From UBA2177 sp964452735 (GTDB taxonomy: Bacteria; Patescibacteriota; Dojkabacteria; SC72), in assembly GCA_964452735.1 (NCBI GenBank), contig CAYVNA010000004.1, forward strand, positions 1 to 47,603: a stretch of 47,603 nucleotides of DNA, given 5' to 3'. The position numbers and the translations under genes were made by a program. Each line of letters opens with the position of its first letter. Within the stretch, counting starts at the first letter, position 1. Positions 23,620-33,119 of the stretch are shown here, in pieces. Below the pieces are notes generated by a model. It was not told where the DNA came from and ran no database searches. It was given only the letters and a program-made list of their open reading frames with translations.

Positions 23620-25358
23620 CCCTTAAGCTGTATCCCCAGCATATCCAAATCCTCTTTAGAAACCTCTCTAGGAGCTCCAGTCATCAACTCTTGGGCATTT
23701 GTCTTAGGAAATGCATATACCTCTCTAATATTCTGTTCATCGAATAACAGCATCATGTATCTATCAAAACCCACTGCAAATCCCCCATGTGGAGGAGCAC
23801 CATATTCAAAAGCAGATATCATATGCTCGAATTTCCTTCGCGTTTCTTCCTCTGTATACCCAACGATCTCGAAGGCTTTGACAAACGTCTTAGGATGGAA
23901 GTTACGGATAGATCCACTGGCTAATTCATATCCATTACAAGCCAAATCATACTGTTCCGCAAGAATATCCTTTGGATCTTTACTCTCTAGAGACTCCAAA
24001 CCTCCCTGAGGCATAGAGAAAGGATTGTGCCCAAAATCCCACTTACCTTTTCTTTCGTCCCATTCAAACATTGGGAAATCAACTATCCATGCAAACGCCA
24101 TTTGATTAGGATCCTTCAAATCTAGAAGGTCTCCCATCTTACTCCTAACTACACCTGTTAATTTACATGCCTTTGCATACTCATCTGCGATTGCAAATAT
24201 TGTTTGATTCCCACTAATGACATATCCTAAATCCACTAGCTTATTCAATATCCTCTCCTGAATACCTTCATCAAAGAATTTACTCATTGTTCCACCTATT
24301 TTTCCTCCTTCTATAGAAAACCAAGCCAGACCCTTAGCACCTTCTTTTTTCATTTCTTCAGTAATATCCTCTATTTCTTTCTTGGAGAATTCTTTATCTA
24401 CTAGAATAGCCTTAACTGTTTCCACATTCTTAAATATATCCATTTCCGAATCCTTAAACTCTGCAGTTAGATCTGTTAGGAACATATCATATCTCAAATC
24501 TGGTTTATCTGATCCATACTTCTCTATTGCCTCTTTGTATGAAATTCGAGGAAAGGGATACTGAAGAATACCCTTCTTTGTCAGATTGCCAACTGTTTCT
24601 TTGAAGTACGGCTCTACAAGCTCAAAAAATTCATCTCTCTCAATGAATGAACACTCCACATCTATTTGATAGAAGTCACCTGAGTGCCTATCAGCACGAG
24701 GATCTTCATCTCTAAAACATGGAGCTATCTGGAAATATCTATGAAGTCCTCCGACCATTAGTAATTGCTTGTATTGCTGAGGAGCCTGAGGAAGAGCATA
24801 GAACTTCCCTTTGTGAATTCTACTAGGTACCAAATAATCTCTGGCTCCTTCAGGAGTACTTACAGTCAAGAGAGGAGTCTGTACCTCTACAAAATCCTGA
24901 GAAGAAAACCACTCCCTAGTTAGCATCATTAATCTATGCCTAGACTCTATTAAATGTCTAACTCTATCTCTCCTGATATCTATATACCTGTATTTCAACC
25001 TAACATTCTCATCTATTTCATCACCTTCCGTATCCAATGGAAAAGGGGGAGTCTTAGATTCATTTAAGATATATATCTGAGACACATCAACCTCTACACT
25101 ACCAGTAGCCATGGATTCGTTAACTAATCCCTCATCCCTCTTTTTTACTGTACCAACTATTCTGAGTACATATTCCAAGCCAATATTCCCAATTTCCCCT
25201 AGCTTGTTATGGTCAAGAACCAACTGAATCTTCCCAGACCAATCTCTCAAATCAATGAACACTAAAGAACCGTGGTCCCTAATTCTACTAGCCCAACCAC
25301 AAATCTCTACTTCGTTCCCTACATTGTTCAAAGTATCTCTTACTAAAATTCTTTGCAT
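23616..25358 (-). CDS. aspS: Aspartyl-tRNA synthetase (bacterial type)
   Basis: The 580-aa class II synthetase has an N-terminal OB-fold anticodon-binding domain (VEICGWASRIRDHGSLVFIDLRD), motif 2 as FRDEDPRADRHSGDFYQIDVE-like text, a bacterial GAD insertion (about residues 290-410), and motif 3 as GFAVGFDRYMMLL. The usual motif 2 text RQPEFTQ is changed to RHSGDFYQ. It charges tRNA-Asp, and may also charge tRNA-Asn if AsnRS is absent. TAGTAT (25366-25371, minus strand) ends 7 bases before the ATG. Confidence 0.95.
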   Translation of the reverse strand: MQRILVRDTLNNVGNEVEICGWASRIRDHGSLVFIDLRDWSGKIQLVLDHNKLGEIGNIGLEYVLRIVGTVKKRDEGLVNESMATGSVEVDVSQIYILNESKTPPFPLDTEGDEIDENVRLKYRYIDIRRDRVRHLIESRHRLMMLTREWFSSQDFVEVQTPLLTVSTPEGARDYLVPSRIHKGKFYALPQAPQQYKQLLMVGGLHRYFQIAPCFRDEDPRADRHSGDFYQIDVECSFIERDEFFELVEPYFKETVGNLTKKGILQYPFPRISYKEAIEKYGSDKPDLRYDMFLTDLTAEFKDSEMDIFKNVETVKAILVDKEFSKKEIEDITEEMKKEGAKGLAWFSIEGGKIGGTMSKFFDEGIQERILNKLVDLGYVISGNQTIFAIADEYAKACKLTGVVRSKMGDLLDLKDPNQMAFAWIVDFPMFEWDERKGKWDFGHNPFSMPQGGLESLESKDPKDILAEQYDLACNGYELASGSIRNFHPKTFVKAFEIVGYTEEETRRKFEHMISAFEYGAPPHGGFAVGFDRYMMLLFDEQNIREVYAFPKTNAQELMTGAPREVSKEDLDMLGIQLKG

Positions 25359-25397
25359 ATGTTTAATACTACAGATTACTAGATAGATTTTATCAAT

Positions 25398-27080
25398 TTA
25401 ATTAACAGATCTCCACTCCTTTACATTGAATTGTACACTTTCAACACCATTCCATACATTAATATCTGGATATCCCACAGCATCTATCCTGCTACCATCA
25501 GTAATTTCATCAATATCTTCCTTGCAATTAAAGAGCAGGAGAGAGAGGTAGTCAGATCCACTACCTTTCACATATATCTTCATGTGGCTCTGATCTTTAC
25601 CCATAATCTGCTTCCTTTTTACTTCTAGGTTGGTCAAACATACATACGGCTTTGGATTACCATATCCTAATGGTTCAAGTTTTTTTAACTCTGCAACTAA
25701 TTCCGAGGTTATATCATTTGAATCTAATAATAGCTCCACTTTCAATTCAGGAATAAGGTCTTCCTCTCTAATATTTCTTTCTGCATAATCAGTAATTGAT
25801 TCAACAAATTCATCGATACTATCTAATTTTGCGGTAAATCCAGCAGCCAGTTCGTGTCCTCCATATCTTTCTAAATATTTACTATGTGCTTCCAAGGCTT
25901 TTGTAATATGAAAACCTTTTATACTCCTAGCAGAACCTTTGATAATGTTGTTGTTTTTTGTAGCTATGATGACTGGTTTGTAAAATTCTTCCTGAAGCTT
26001 ACCTGCAACAAGCCCTATGATACCCTCGTGCCAATCTTCTCCAAGGACAAACAGTAAATTACTTGATACATTAGAAATAGAGTCCCTTGCCTGCTGGAGG
26101 ATATCTTCTGTCATCTTCTGTCTTTCCCAGTTAGTGTTCTCGAGCAAATTGGCAATCTCCTTACATTGTTCTTCCCTTCTACTTACTAATAGCCTAACGG
26201 CATCCATCGGAGATGCTATTCTCCCAACTGCATTTATTCTAGGTCCGATAACATAGCCTAAGTGGTATACATCAATATCTTCGGGATCTAGACCTGCTCT
26301 AAGACTTAGCATTCTAAAACCTAGTCTCTCTCCTTTCCTTATCTCTTCCAAGCCATATTTAACAAATACCCTGTTTACATCTCGGAGGGGCATAATGTCT
26401 GTTATTGTTGTTAGAGCAACTAGATCTAATCCATATAGTGGGTTAACCTCCATATTGAAATGCTCCCTTAATCCCTGAACTAGAAGATAGGCAACAGAGG
26501 TACCACATATCTCTTTAAAAGGATATTCTTTTTCCTGAAACATTTGATGAAGAATGGGATAATCAAGATCATCAAAAACACCATCTGGTGGTTGATGATG
26601 ATCTGTCACTACAAAGTCTAACCTATCCTTGAACTCTGCTATTATATCCTTATCCCTAATGCCACAATCAACTGTTATGACTAGATTGGCACCTAGGCTA
26701 ACAACATCTTCCAATGAATCTTTTGTTAATCCATATCCCTGCTCTATCCTATTGGGGATATATGGTACCACATCTATTTTTTTAGATATGTGCTTTGAAA
26801 GATCCCTATACAGGAATTCCCAAAGAAGTGCAGTTGCACAGATACCATCAGCATCATAGTCTCCATGAATTAATATCTTACTACCCTTCTCGATATGTTC
26901 AGATATTTTCGAGATTGCAGAATTAACATCATTTATTTTTTCCCAGCTATATATGTTATCTAAAGAAGGATGGAGGAAAGACTCCCTATCCTCAATTCCC
27001 CTTATCTGAATAATGTGTTCTATGATATCTTCTACTTTCTTTTCAGGAAGTATCCACTTCCTCCTACTCTTCAGACTCAT
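25398..27080 (-). CDS. recJ: Single-stranded-DNA-specific exonuclease RecJ
   Basis: The 560-aa DHH-family exonuclease degrades single-stranded DNA 5' to 3' in recombination and mismatch repair. Motif I is HGDYDADG (residues 72-79), the DHH motif is VVTDHHQPPDG near 148, and the DHHA1 part carries RYGGHELAAGFTAK. An OB-like C-terminal domain follows. The start overlaps recX by 17 bases, making it the last gene of recA-recX-recJ. Confidence 0.93.
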   Translation of the reverse strand: MSLKSRRKWILPEKKVEDIIEHIIQIRGIEDRESFLHPSLDNIYSWEKINDVNSAISKISEHIEKGSKILIHGDYDADGICATALLWEFLYRDLSKHISKKIDVVPYIPNRIEQGYGLTKDSLEDVVSLGANLVITVDCGIRDKDIIAEFKDRLDFVVTDHHQPPDGVFDDLDYPILHQMFQEKEYPFKEICGTSVAYLLVQGLREHFNMEVNPLYGLDLVALTTITDIMPLRDVNRVFVKYGLEEIRKGERLGFRMLSLRAGLDPEDIDVYHLGYVIGPRINAVGRIASPMDAVRLLVSRREEQCKEIANLLENTNWERQKMTEDILQQARDSISNVSSNLLFVLGEDWHEGIIGLVAGKLQEEFYKPVIIATKNNNIIKGSARSIKGFHITKALEAHSKYLERYGGHELAAGFTAKLDSIDEFVESITDYAERNIREEDLIPELKVELLLDSNDITSELVAELKKLEPLGYGNPKPYVCLTNLEVKRKQIMGKDQSHMKIYVKGSGSDYLSLLLFNCKEDIDEITDGSRIDAVGYPDINVWNGVESVQFNVKEWRSVN

Positions 27081-27717
27081 TGTTTATTAATTTCTCAATT
27101 AAGTCCCAACTAAAACCTTTTCTAAACAGGTATGATATCTTCTTGTTATCCATACTTGTTATCTTCTGATCCTTATATTTCTTCTCATATACCCTGCAGA
27201 GAAGGGCATATTCGTCTTGAACTAACTCCTTAACTTTGTCTTCTGCAATATCTCTAGAGACTCCCTTAGAGATCAGTTCCGACATTATCACGCCACTACC
27301 TCGCGGTCTACTTTTTAATCTGGATTGTATGAACTGTTCAGCAAAATGTGAATCATCAATGTATCCATATTTCTTTAATTTGGAGATAACATGCTCTAGG
27401 ATCTTTTCCTCCTCCTCTTTCGAAAGCTCAGAATACCAAACCCCTTTCTTCTTCATTATGATGTTCTTAATATATCTAGATATTTGTAATTCTGTTCTAG
27501 GTAATCTAGAGATATATTCAGAAGATCTTTGAAGGAACCTTTTCTTTAATTCGTGAAGAAACACCTTTGAAAGGAAATCTTCCTCCAGTTCCATCCCCAC
27601 ATATATGTTGTACTTAGCCAAAGAATCAAGAGAGATTCCAAAAGAGAATTCCCCATCAATATACATATTAACTCTAGAAGGATCTCTTTTTTGAGATACT
27701 AGTTTTGTTACTTTCAT
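27064..27717 (-). CDS. recX: RecX, RecA modulator
   Basis: The 217-aa protein has the helical RecX repeats: SEYISRLPRTELQISRYI, VISKLKKYGYIDDSHFAEQFIQSRLKSRPRGSG with the conserved basic patch, and a C-terminal YLFRKGFSWDLIEKLI. RecX binds the RecA filament and limits its activity. The start overlaps the recA stop by one base (TAATG), so the two are coupled. Confidence 0.9.
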   Translation of the reverse strand: MKVTKLVSQKRDPSRVNMYIDGEFSFGISLDSLAKYNIYVGMELEEDFLSKVFLHELKKRFLQRSSEYISRLPRTELQISRYIKNIIMKKKGVWYSELSKEEEEKILEHVISKLKKYGYIDDSHFAEQFIQSRLKSRPRGSGVIMSELISKGVSRDIAEDKVKELVQDEYALLCRVYEKKYKDQKITSMDNKKISYLFRKGFSWDLIEKLINNESEE

Positions 27718-28742
27718 TATTTAATCTTTGCCTTAACTTCCTTCACAATCTTCTCTGAGAGTTTCTTGTCCTCCCTCAAAGCATCGGATGTTGCTTCTCT
27801 TCCCTGCCCTAATTGAATATCTCCATATTTAAACCAAGCACCGGCCTTCTGCACAACACCTAGCTCTAGAGCTGCATCTAATATACTGCTCTCCTTATCT
27901 ATACCGAGAGGATATATCATATTGAATGTTGCTTCTTTAAATGGCGGAGCCATCTTATTCTTAACTATCTTTACCTTTCTAGAATGACCTATTAATTTCC
28001 CATCCTTGAGAATTTTATCCTTTTGTCTAATATCCATTCTAACAGAGGAGTAGAACTTGAGAGCATTGCCACCTGTTGTTGTTTCAGGATTACCAAACAT
28101 AACGCCAATCTTCATTCTCAACTGGTTAAGGAAAATTATTGTTGTACCTGTCTTATTGGATATTGCAGTTATCTTTCTTAAGGCTTGAGACATTAATCTA
28201 GCCTGAAGACCCATATGGCTATCTCCCATATCTCCCTCAATCTCAGCTCTTGGAGTAAGTGCTGCTACAGAGTCGATTACTATGACTCCAAATGCAGCCG
28301 ATCGAACAAGCGTTTCAAGAATTTCTAGGGCCTGCTCTCCGAAGTCTGGTTGAGAAATGTATAGTTCCTCTATGTTCAACCCTATGTTTTTAGCATATCC
28401 TGGATCAAAAGCATGCTCAGCATCAATGAATGCAACTGCCTCACCTCTCTTTTGAGCTTCCGTTAAGATGTGAATAGCCAAAGTTGTTTTACCTGAGGAT
28501 TCTGGACCATATATTTCAATAATTCTTCCCTTTGGAATACCACCTACACCAAGTGCTATATCCAAAGAAAGTGCACCTGTGGGTATGACATCAATATCAA
28601 CTTTCTTCTCATCTCCAAGCTTCATGATCGAGCCCTTACCAAACTGCTTTTCTATTTGAGAGATTGCCATCTCAATGGCTTTTTTCTTATTATTATCTAC
28701 ACCCTGAATATCCCCTATATTCTTTTTATTTACATCTGTCAT
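27717..28742 (-). CDS. recA: Recombinase RecA
   Basis: The 341-aa recombinase has Walker A GPESSGKT (residues 79-86), Walker B VIVIDSVAAL, and the DNA-binding loops with MGLQARLMSQALRKI and NQLRMKIGVMFGNPETTTGGNAL. It is full length with no intein. It forms filaments on single-stranded DNA for strand exchange. A good promoter lies upstream (TTGACG-N17-TATTCT). I see no SOS box that I can identify. Confidence 0.97.
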   Translation of the reverse strand: MTDVNKKNIGDIQGVDNNKKKAIEMAISQIEKQFGKGSIMKLGDEKKVDIDVIPTGALSLDIALGVGGIPKGRIIEIYGPESSGKTTLAIHILTEAQKRGEAVAFIDAEHAFDPGYAKNIGLNIEELYISQPDFGEQALEILETLVRSAAFGVIVIDSVAALTPRAEIEGDMGDSHMGLQARLMSQALRKITAISNKTGTTIIFLNQLRMKIGVMFGNPETTTGGNALKFYSSVRMDIRQKDKILKDGKLIGHSRKVKIVKNKMAPPFKEATFNMIYPLGIDKESSILDAALELGVVQKAGAWFKYGDIQLGQGREATSDALREDKKLSEKIVKEVKAKIK

Positions 28743-28772
28743 AGATAGTGGTCATAAATTTATTACATATCT

Positions 28773-28801
28773 AGAATAACAAAGTAGAGGTTACCCGTCA
28801 A
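28773..28801 (-). promoter_or_regulatory. recA promoter
   Basis: On the minus strand TTGACG (28796-28801) and TATTCT (28773-28778) are 17 bases apart. This gives a leader of about 24 bases, unlike the leaderless genes elsewhere in the window. Confidence 0.65.
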
Positions 28802-28837
28802 AAATTTCTGAGTATCGTTAATGAACCGATAATAATT

Positions 28838-29428
28838 TTATACAAACAATTCACAAAGAGATCTTGAAAGATTAGCAACAAGCTCCTCTCTAAGGATATC
28901 GTCCTCCCTAATATATCTGGCTATTTCGATCTGAACAGATGGAACTCTTAGCTTAGAGGCAACATATTCACCAAGAGTTTCCTGGCTATTATCGAGGAAT
29001 CTAAATATTGCGATACTTACGCCCGAGAGTCTTCCCCTTCCTAGATCTTCCTGAAGCTTTAAGGCTAGATTTTTCGATCTTGAGAACTTTGTTGGGTAGT
29101 ATATAGCAATATCATACATATTACCGTCTTTCAGACCGTGGATATCGACGAAATATTTAATTTTTTTCTCCCTAACGATGCCTCTAACCATCACCTTATA
29201 TGGATTACGTCTTTCAGTATGATAGTTTGGATCGAAATCTACATCACCACGAAGAACGATACCCATCGCATCAATATCTCTAGTTACAGAAATTACAAGA
29301 TCATCAGTATATGGCTCTGGAACTTTCCATGCAGTGCTTAGCCTTGGTCTCTTGTGCAGAAAGGCATGTGGAGCAGAGAGGAGAATTTTCTTTTCACCGG
29401 ATATTATGTTAATTGGGAATTCTTTCAT
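28838..29428 (-). CDS. N-formylglutamate amidohydrolase-like protein
   Basis: This 196-aa protein matches the N-formylglutamate amidohydrolase (FGase) fold: LLSAPHAF at the start (family S-x-P-H), YHTERRNPY, YFVDIHGL (family D-x-H) and VQIEIARYI (family E-x-R). The His, Asp and Glu are candidate zinc ligands. Family enzymes hydrolyse N-formylglutamate or, in distant members, other amide bonds. Histidine degradation is unlikely in such a reduced organism, so the true substrate is open. Confidence 0.65.
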   Translation of the reverse strand: MKEFPINIISGEKKILLSAPHAFLHKRPRLSTAWKVPEPYTDDLVISVTRDIDAMGIVLRGDVDFDPNYHTERRNPYKVMVRGIVREKKIKYFVDIHGLKDGNMYDIAIYYPTKFSRSKNLALKLQEDLGRGRLSGVSIAIFRFLDNSQETLGEYVASKLRVPSVQIEIARYIREDDILREELVANLSRSLCELFV

Positions 29429-29507
29429 TAATATAAATTAACATATATTGTAGTTCTTTTACAAATGTGTAAAAATTTAAAAGTATATAAATTTTAATAT
29501 CCCAATT

Positions 29508-30125
29508 ATGAGGAAATTATTTAATATTACTCTTGGAGTCGTACTAGGATTAGCATCCTATGCTCTAGTGGCATTCCCAACAATGGCTCAGGATGTTGCA
29601 GAAGATCTACCGATTGATGATGATTATACAACAACTTCGTACGACGATTACGACTGGGAATATGATTGGGATTATGATGATTGGGACTATGACTGGAGTA
29701 CAGATACTTCGGAAAGTTCCCTAGACCTTGAGGAGGGACTAGCAACCATCCTTGGTGGCATGACTTTGTTATTTGGGGGAGTTGCTCTCATATTTGGAAT
29801 AACTGTATCTCTTGCTACGTATATATATTCATCTCTAGCATTGATGACCATAGCGAATAAGTTAGGAAATGAGAACGGCTGGTTCGCTTGGGTTCCAATT
29901 CTAAACACAATATTGTTATTCCAATTGGGCGACAAAAATCCTTGGCTTTTGTTGATAGCTTTCATACCTGGTATCGGAGCATTGGTCATAGCTATCTTGT
30001 GCATCATTATAATAATGACAATCTGTGAGAAGAGAGGATATGACAAGCTCTTGGGATTACTATCACTAGTACCTATTGCAAATCTAGTATTAATTGGAGT
30101 ACTAGCATGGGGAAAGAAAGAGTAG
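29508..30125 (+). CDS. DUF5684-like membrane protein with acidic Tyr/Trp-rich segment
   Basis: The 205-aa product has a signal peptide ending near FPTMAQDV, then a low-complexity region (residues 38-70) made of Asp, Tyr and Trp repeats such as DYDWEYDWDYDDWDYDW. It continues with three or four membrane helices and the DUF5684 hallmark ENGWFAWVPILNTILLF. The function of DUF5684 is unknown. TAATAT (29495-29500) ends 7 bases before the ATG and a terminator follows the gene. Confidence 0.65.
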   Translation: MRKLFNITLGVVLGLASYALVAFPTMAQDVAEDLPIDDDYTTTSYDDYDWEYDWDYDDWDYDWSTDTSESSLDLEEGLATILGGMTLLFGGVALIFGITVSLATYIYSSLALMTIANKLGNENGWFAWVPILNTILLFQLGDKNPWLLLIAFIPGIGALVIAILCIIIIMTICEKRGYDKLLGLLSLVPIANLVLIGVLAWGKKE

Positions 30126-30146
30126 TATTCTGACTTTCAATATATC

Positions 30147-30173
30147 AAAGGGAGTATTTATACTCCCTTTTTT
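30147..30173 (+). terminator. Intrinsic terminator
   Basis: AAAGGGAGTA and TACTCCCTTT pair perfectly (10 bp) around TTTA and continue into a T6 tract. It extends two bases into the stop codon of the convergent rmuC. Confidence 0.88.
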
Positions 30174-31302
30174 ATTCCTCTTTATTATTCATCTCTATTA
30201 AGAAAGATTGTTCACTATCATCCTCTATGAGCCCTTCCTGCTTAACCCTATCGACTCTTCTTACCAATTGGTTGAATCTTGTAGTGCTAACATTATCATA
30301 CTGCTTCTGCAAGGATCCTATCCTATCACCGATCTTATAGAACTCTCCAGAGAAATTATCAAACTCTTTCTCGAATGCTTTAACATGACCAATAATGTTG
30401 TAGATATTTTTTTGAACTCTGAAGTTCTCATATGACTGCTTAATCATCCTAAGTATTGCTGTAAAACTAAATGGACCAGCTAAAACAACCTTGCTAGCTA
30501 TCGCCTCTTGGGATATCTCTGGAAGCTTGTCATATATATATGAAAATATCATTTCATTTGGAATAAACAAGATAACAAAATCAACAGTCCTGTCCTCTGG
30601 ATTGATATAGTCCCTTGTTGTAACCTGCTTAATCTTATCCTTCACATCTCTCTCGAACATCTTCATATACTTCTCCTTCATTTCCTTATCTTCTGTCTCA
30701 GCCATTCTCTGTAGGTTAGCATACGGAAATTTGGAATCCACATTTATTCTCGTTCTATCTGGGAGAAATATTGAGAAATCAGGACGCGTTTCGGAACCTG
30801 CCTGTTCCTTGTTGAACTCATAATCCTCACCTCTAACAAACCCTGCCATCTTCAAAAGATCATCTGCAACCTGCTCTCCAAACTGCCCTCTTAACTGATT
30901 ATTTGAAAGAACCTTCCTCAAACTTTCAGTACTTACTGAAAGCTGCTCCGTTATCTTCCTACTCTCCTCTACAGAGCTTTTCAACATCGCAAAAGAATCT
31001 ATTCTTTCCTTCTCCGCTCCCTTCAGATATTCCTCAAGCCCCTTCACCATTCTTGTTATCTCCTCTCTCTTATTATCCAAATCTACCCTGTTCTGCTTTG
31101 TTTCCGAACTAAGAGACTCTCTTGCTGTCCTTACCAAATACTCATTAGCCTCCATCAGAGCCTTCGGAACAAGCTCCTCTAGTTTCTCCTCTATGCTTTC
31201 CTTAAGCTCTTCACTATTACCTGACTGCCCTTTTCTTAAGAAATAGAAGATACCAAACCCTAAGCATACACCACCTATTAACGCTAGAATTACCTCTGTC
31301 AT
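30172..31302 (-). CDS. rmuC: DNA recombination protein RmuC
   Basis: This 376-aa protein has an N-terminal membrane segment (residues 3-22), a coiled-coil region (about 25-130) and the RmuC domain. The domain reads QLRGQFGEQVADDLLKMAGF, PDFSIFLPDRTRINVDSKFPYANL with the D...D-x-K nuclease-like core, and FILFIPNEMIFSYI-like text. RmuC limits inversion and rearrangement, probably as a nuclease. It is convergent with the DUF5684 gene. Confidence 0.92.
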   Translation of the reverse strand: MTEVILALIGGVCLGFGIFYFLRKGQSGNSEELKESIEEKLEELVPKALMEANEYLVRTARESLSSETKQNRVDLDNKREEITRMVKGLEEYLKGAEKERIDSFAMLKSSVEESRKITEQLSVSTESLRKVLSNNQLRGQFGEQVADDLLKMAGFVRGEDYEFNKEQAGSETRPDFSIFLPDRTRINVDSKFPYANLQRMAETEDKEMKEKYMKMFERDVKDKIKQVTTRDYINPEDRTVDFVILFIPNEMIFSYIYDKLPEISQEAIASKVVLAGPFSFTAILRMIKQSYENFRVQKNIYNIIGHVKAFEKEFDNFSGEFYKIGDRIGSLQKQYDNVSTTRFNQLVRRVDRVKQEGLIEDDSEQSFLIEMNNKEE

Positions 31303-31347
31303 ACTGGTAGAGAATGTAAATTTATCGTATGCTATTATAGACTAAAT

Positions 31348-32592
31348 ATGATGAAGAAACTATCAAAAAAAGATCTTGTATTTGTTAAAAACCTCTTTCT
31401 AACAACTATATTAGGAGGAATAATAGGTGTATTGAACTATTATTTTAATGTTTTCATAGCTAGGTATACAGATCAAAATATATTTGGGATATTCAGTTCT
31501 ACCTTAGGAGTAATATATCTACTTCAGATACCAGCATCTTCTATACAAGCATTGATAACTAAGCAGATAGCACAAAATAGAAGTAAAAACCTCTACCATT
31601 ACAAGTGGTATTCATTATTACTTTTCTCCCTAATGGGAGTTATCTTCTCAATATTATTCTTCTTGAATAAGGATGTTATATCAACAGTTGCAACAATCCC
31701 TTCAGAAACAATAATATATCTCGCTATAACATTCCTTTTTGCATTTGTAAGCCCAATAGCAAAGGGTTTACTTCTAGGACTAGAGAAAATAGGTACCGTT
31801 AATATTGTTTTGCTATTAGAAACAATTCTCAAGTTTGTAATAGGGGGTATAGCAATAAGGATGGGAGGATCCCTATCTTTACTAATTCTGGCAAATTCCA
31901 TTCCATCAATAATTTCCTCCATTATAATAATCCCACTTATTAAACTAGAGAGGGGTAATCATGAGAAGGTTAAGATAAGCTACAAAGAATTGCTTCTAAT
32001 TGCAGTATCTTTCCTTTTATTAACTGCTCCATTCACGATTGACTTGATACTTGTAAATCCTGAATTTCGTGCAGAGTATGCAGCGATATCATTACTTGGA
32101 AAGCTAGTATATTTCGCATCTATAACAACAGCCTCTGTGATGTTTGCAAGGTTAACAAATGAGAACATTGAGAAGGATCAGAAAAAGAGTTTAGCAATTT
32201 CATTAGCACTTTCACTTCTCATTGGGCTTTTTATCTCCTTAGTATATTTTCTATTTAGTGGCTATGTTGTTGACCTTACAGTAGGAAATACATATAACAT
32301 CATACAGAAATATATAGGGATGTTTGGATTGTGCATGACAGGTTTTGCTTTTGTATATATGGTTGCTAACTATTTCATTTCAAGAGGTTTCTTCCGATAT
32401 CTATACATCCTTTGTATTACAACTGCACTACAAATTTCTCTTTTTGTTTTGAGGAATGATTCTTTGGATGAGGTTATACAGAATCAGGCTATTGTATATT
32501 TGTTTCTTACTTCTGTTACCTTAGTCTATTTATTATCTAAGTTGGGTATTTTTTCAAATGGAATTAGAGAAAAGAATAGAGAAGAGAGCTAA
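31348..32592 (+). CDS. Polysaccharide flippase-like membrane protein (MATE/Wzx/MurJ superfamily)
   Basis: The 414-aa product has about 12 hydrophobic segments. The N-terminal region GGIIGVLNYYFNVFIARYTDQNIFG is typical of the MOP flippase superfamily (Wzx/MurJ-like), which moves lipid-linked sugars across the membrane. LLGLEKIGTVN lies between helices 4 and 5. The exact substrate is not readable. TATTAT (31333-31338) ends 9 bases before the ATG. Its 3' end overlaps the annotated mscL start by 35 bases. Confidence 0.75.
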   Translation: MMKKLSKKDLVFVKNLFLTTILGGIIGVLNYYFNVFIARYTDQNIFGIFSSTLGVIYLLQIPASSIQALITKQIAQNRSKNLYHYKWYSLLLFSLMGVIFSILFFLNKDVISTVATIPSETIIYLAITFLFAFVSPIAKGLLLGLEKIGTVNIVLLLETILKFVIGGIAIRMGGSLSLLILANSIPSIISSIIIIPLIKLERGNHEKVKISYKELLLIAVSFLLLTAPFTIDLILVNPEFRAEYAAISLLGKLVYFASITTASVMFARLTNENIEKDQKKSLAISLALSLLIGLFISLVYFLFSGYVVDLTVGNTYNIIQKYIGMFGLCMTGFAFVYMVANYFISRGFFRYLYILCITTALQISLFVLRNDSLDEVIQNQAIVYLFLTSVTLVYLLSKLGIFSNGIREKNREES

Positions 32593-33040
32593 GAAAGTGA
32601 GTTCTGATTTTAAGAATTTTGCATTTAAGGAAGCCACATTAGGTGCTGCTATTGGTATCATGATGGGTGCTGCTTTCAGAGATGTAGTTAATTCATTTGT
32701 TAAGGATATCCTGACTCCTCCTATTGCTTTCTTAACATCGGGGATAGATTTTACAAAGCTCTTTTGGGTCATTGGCGAAGAGAAGTTTGAGGATATTGAG
32801 GAGGCATTAGAGAGTAACGCTACAGTTATCTATTATGGTAATTTCATAAACGAGTTTATATCTTTCATCATAACAGCATTAATACTGTTCATACTTGCAT
32901 TTCAAATAACAAAAGTTATTAATAGGTCCAAGAAGAAAGAAGAGGAAAAACAGGATAGGAAGGAAAAAGTATGTCCATATTGCCTATCGGAGATAAATAT
33001 CAAAGCTACTAGATGTCCTTTCTGTACATCAAAGGTATAG
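32558..33040 (+). CDS. mscL: Large-conductance mechanosensitive channel MscL with C-terminal zinc ribbon
   Basis: The 160-aa product has the two-helix MscL core: FKNFAFKEATLGAAIGIMMGAAFRDVVNSF then ILTPPIAFLTSG, a loop, and FISFIITALILFILAF. It is an osmotic safety valve. Beyond the core, CPYCLSEINIKATRCPFC (about residues 137-157) forms two CxxC pairs, a zinc ribbon not present in the E. coli protein. The long start at 32558 lies within the flippase gene. A GTG at 32597 (giving SSDFKNFAF) would avoid the overlap and fits the family's usual start, so the true N-terminus is uncertain. Confidence 0.9.
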   Translation: MELEKRIEKRAKKVSSDFKNFAFKEATLGAAIGIMMGAAFRDVVNSFVKDILTPPIAFLTSGIDFTKLFWVIGEEKFEDIEEALESNATVIYYGNFINEFISFIITALILFILAFQITKVINRSKKKEEEKQDRKEKVCPYCLSEINIKATRCPFCTSKV

Positions 33041-33045
33041 TCCAC

Positions 33046-33119
33046 TGGACGATACAAGATTCGAACTTGTGACCTCCGCAATGTGAATGCGATGCTCTAA
33101 CCAGCTGAGCTAATCATCC
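33046..33119 (-). tRNA. tRNA-Val (CAC)
   Basis: On the minus strand GGATGAT/ATCGTCC (one G-U pair) form the acceptor and the anticodon loop TTCACAT gives CAC. The T arm is CAAG-type with TTCGAAT. No encoded CCA. The 5' end directly abuts the stop codon of the gene at 33120. Confidence 0.92.

Noticed and set aside
27717..28820. SOS (LexA) box upstream of recA, or an intein in RecA.
   Set aside because: No motif matching known LexA sites was found and RecA is contiguous at normal length.
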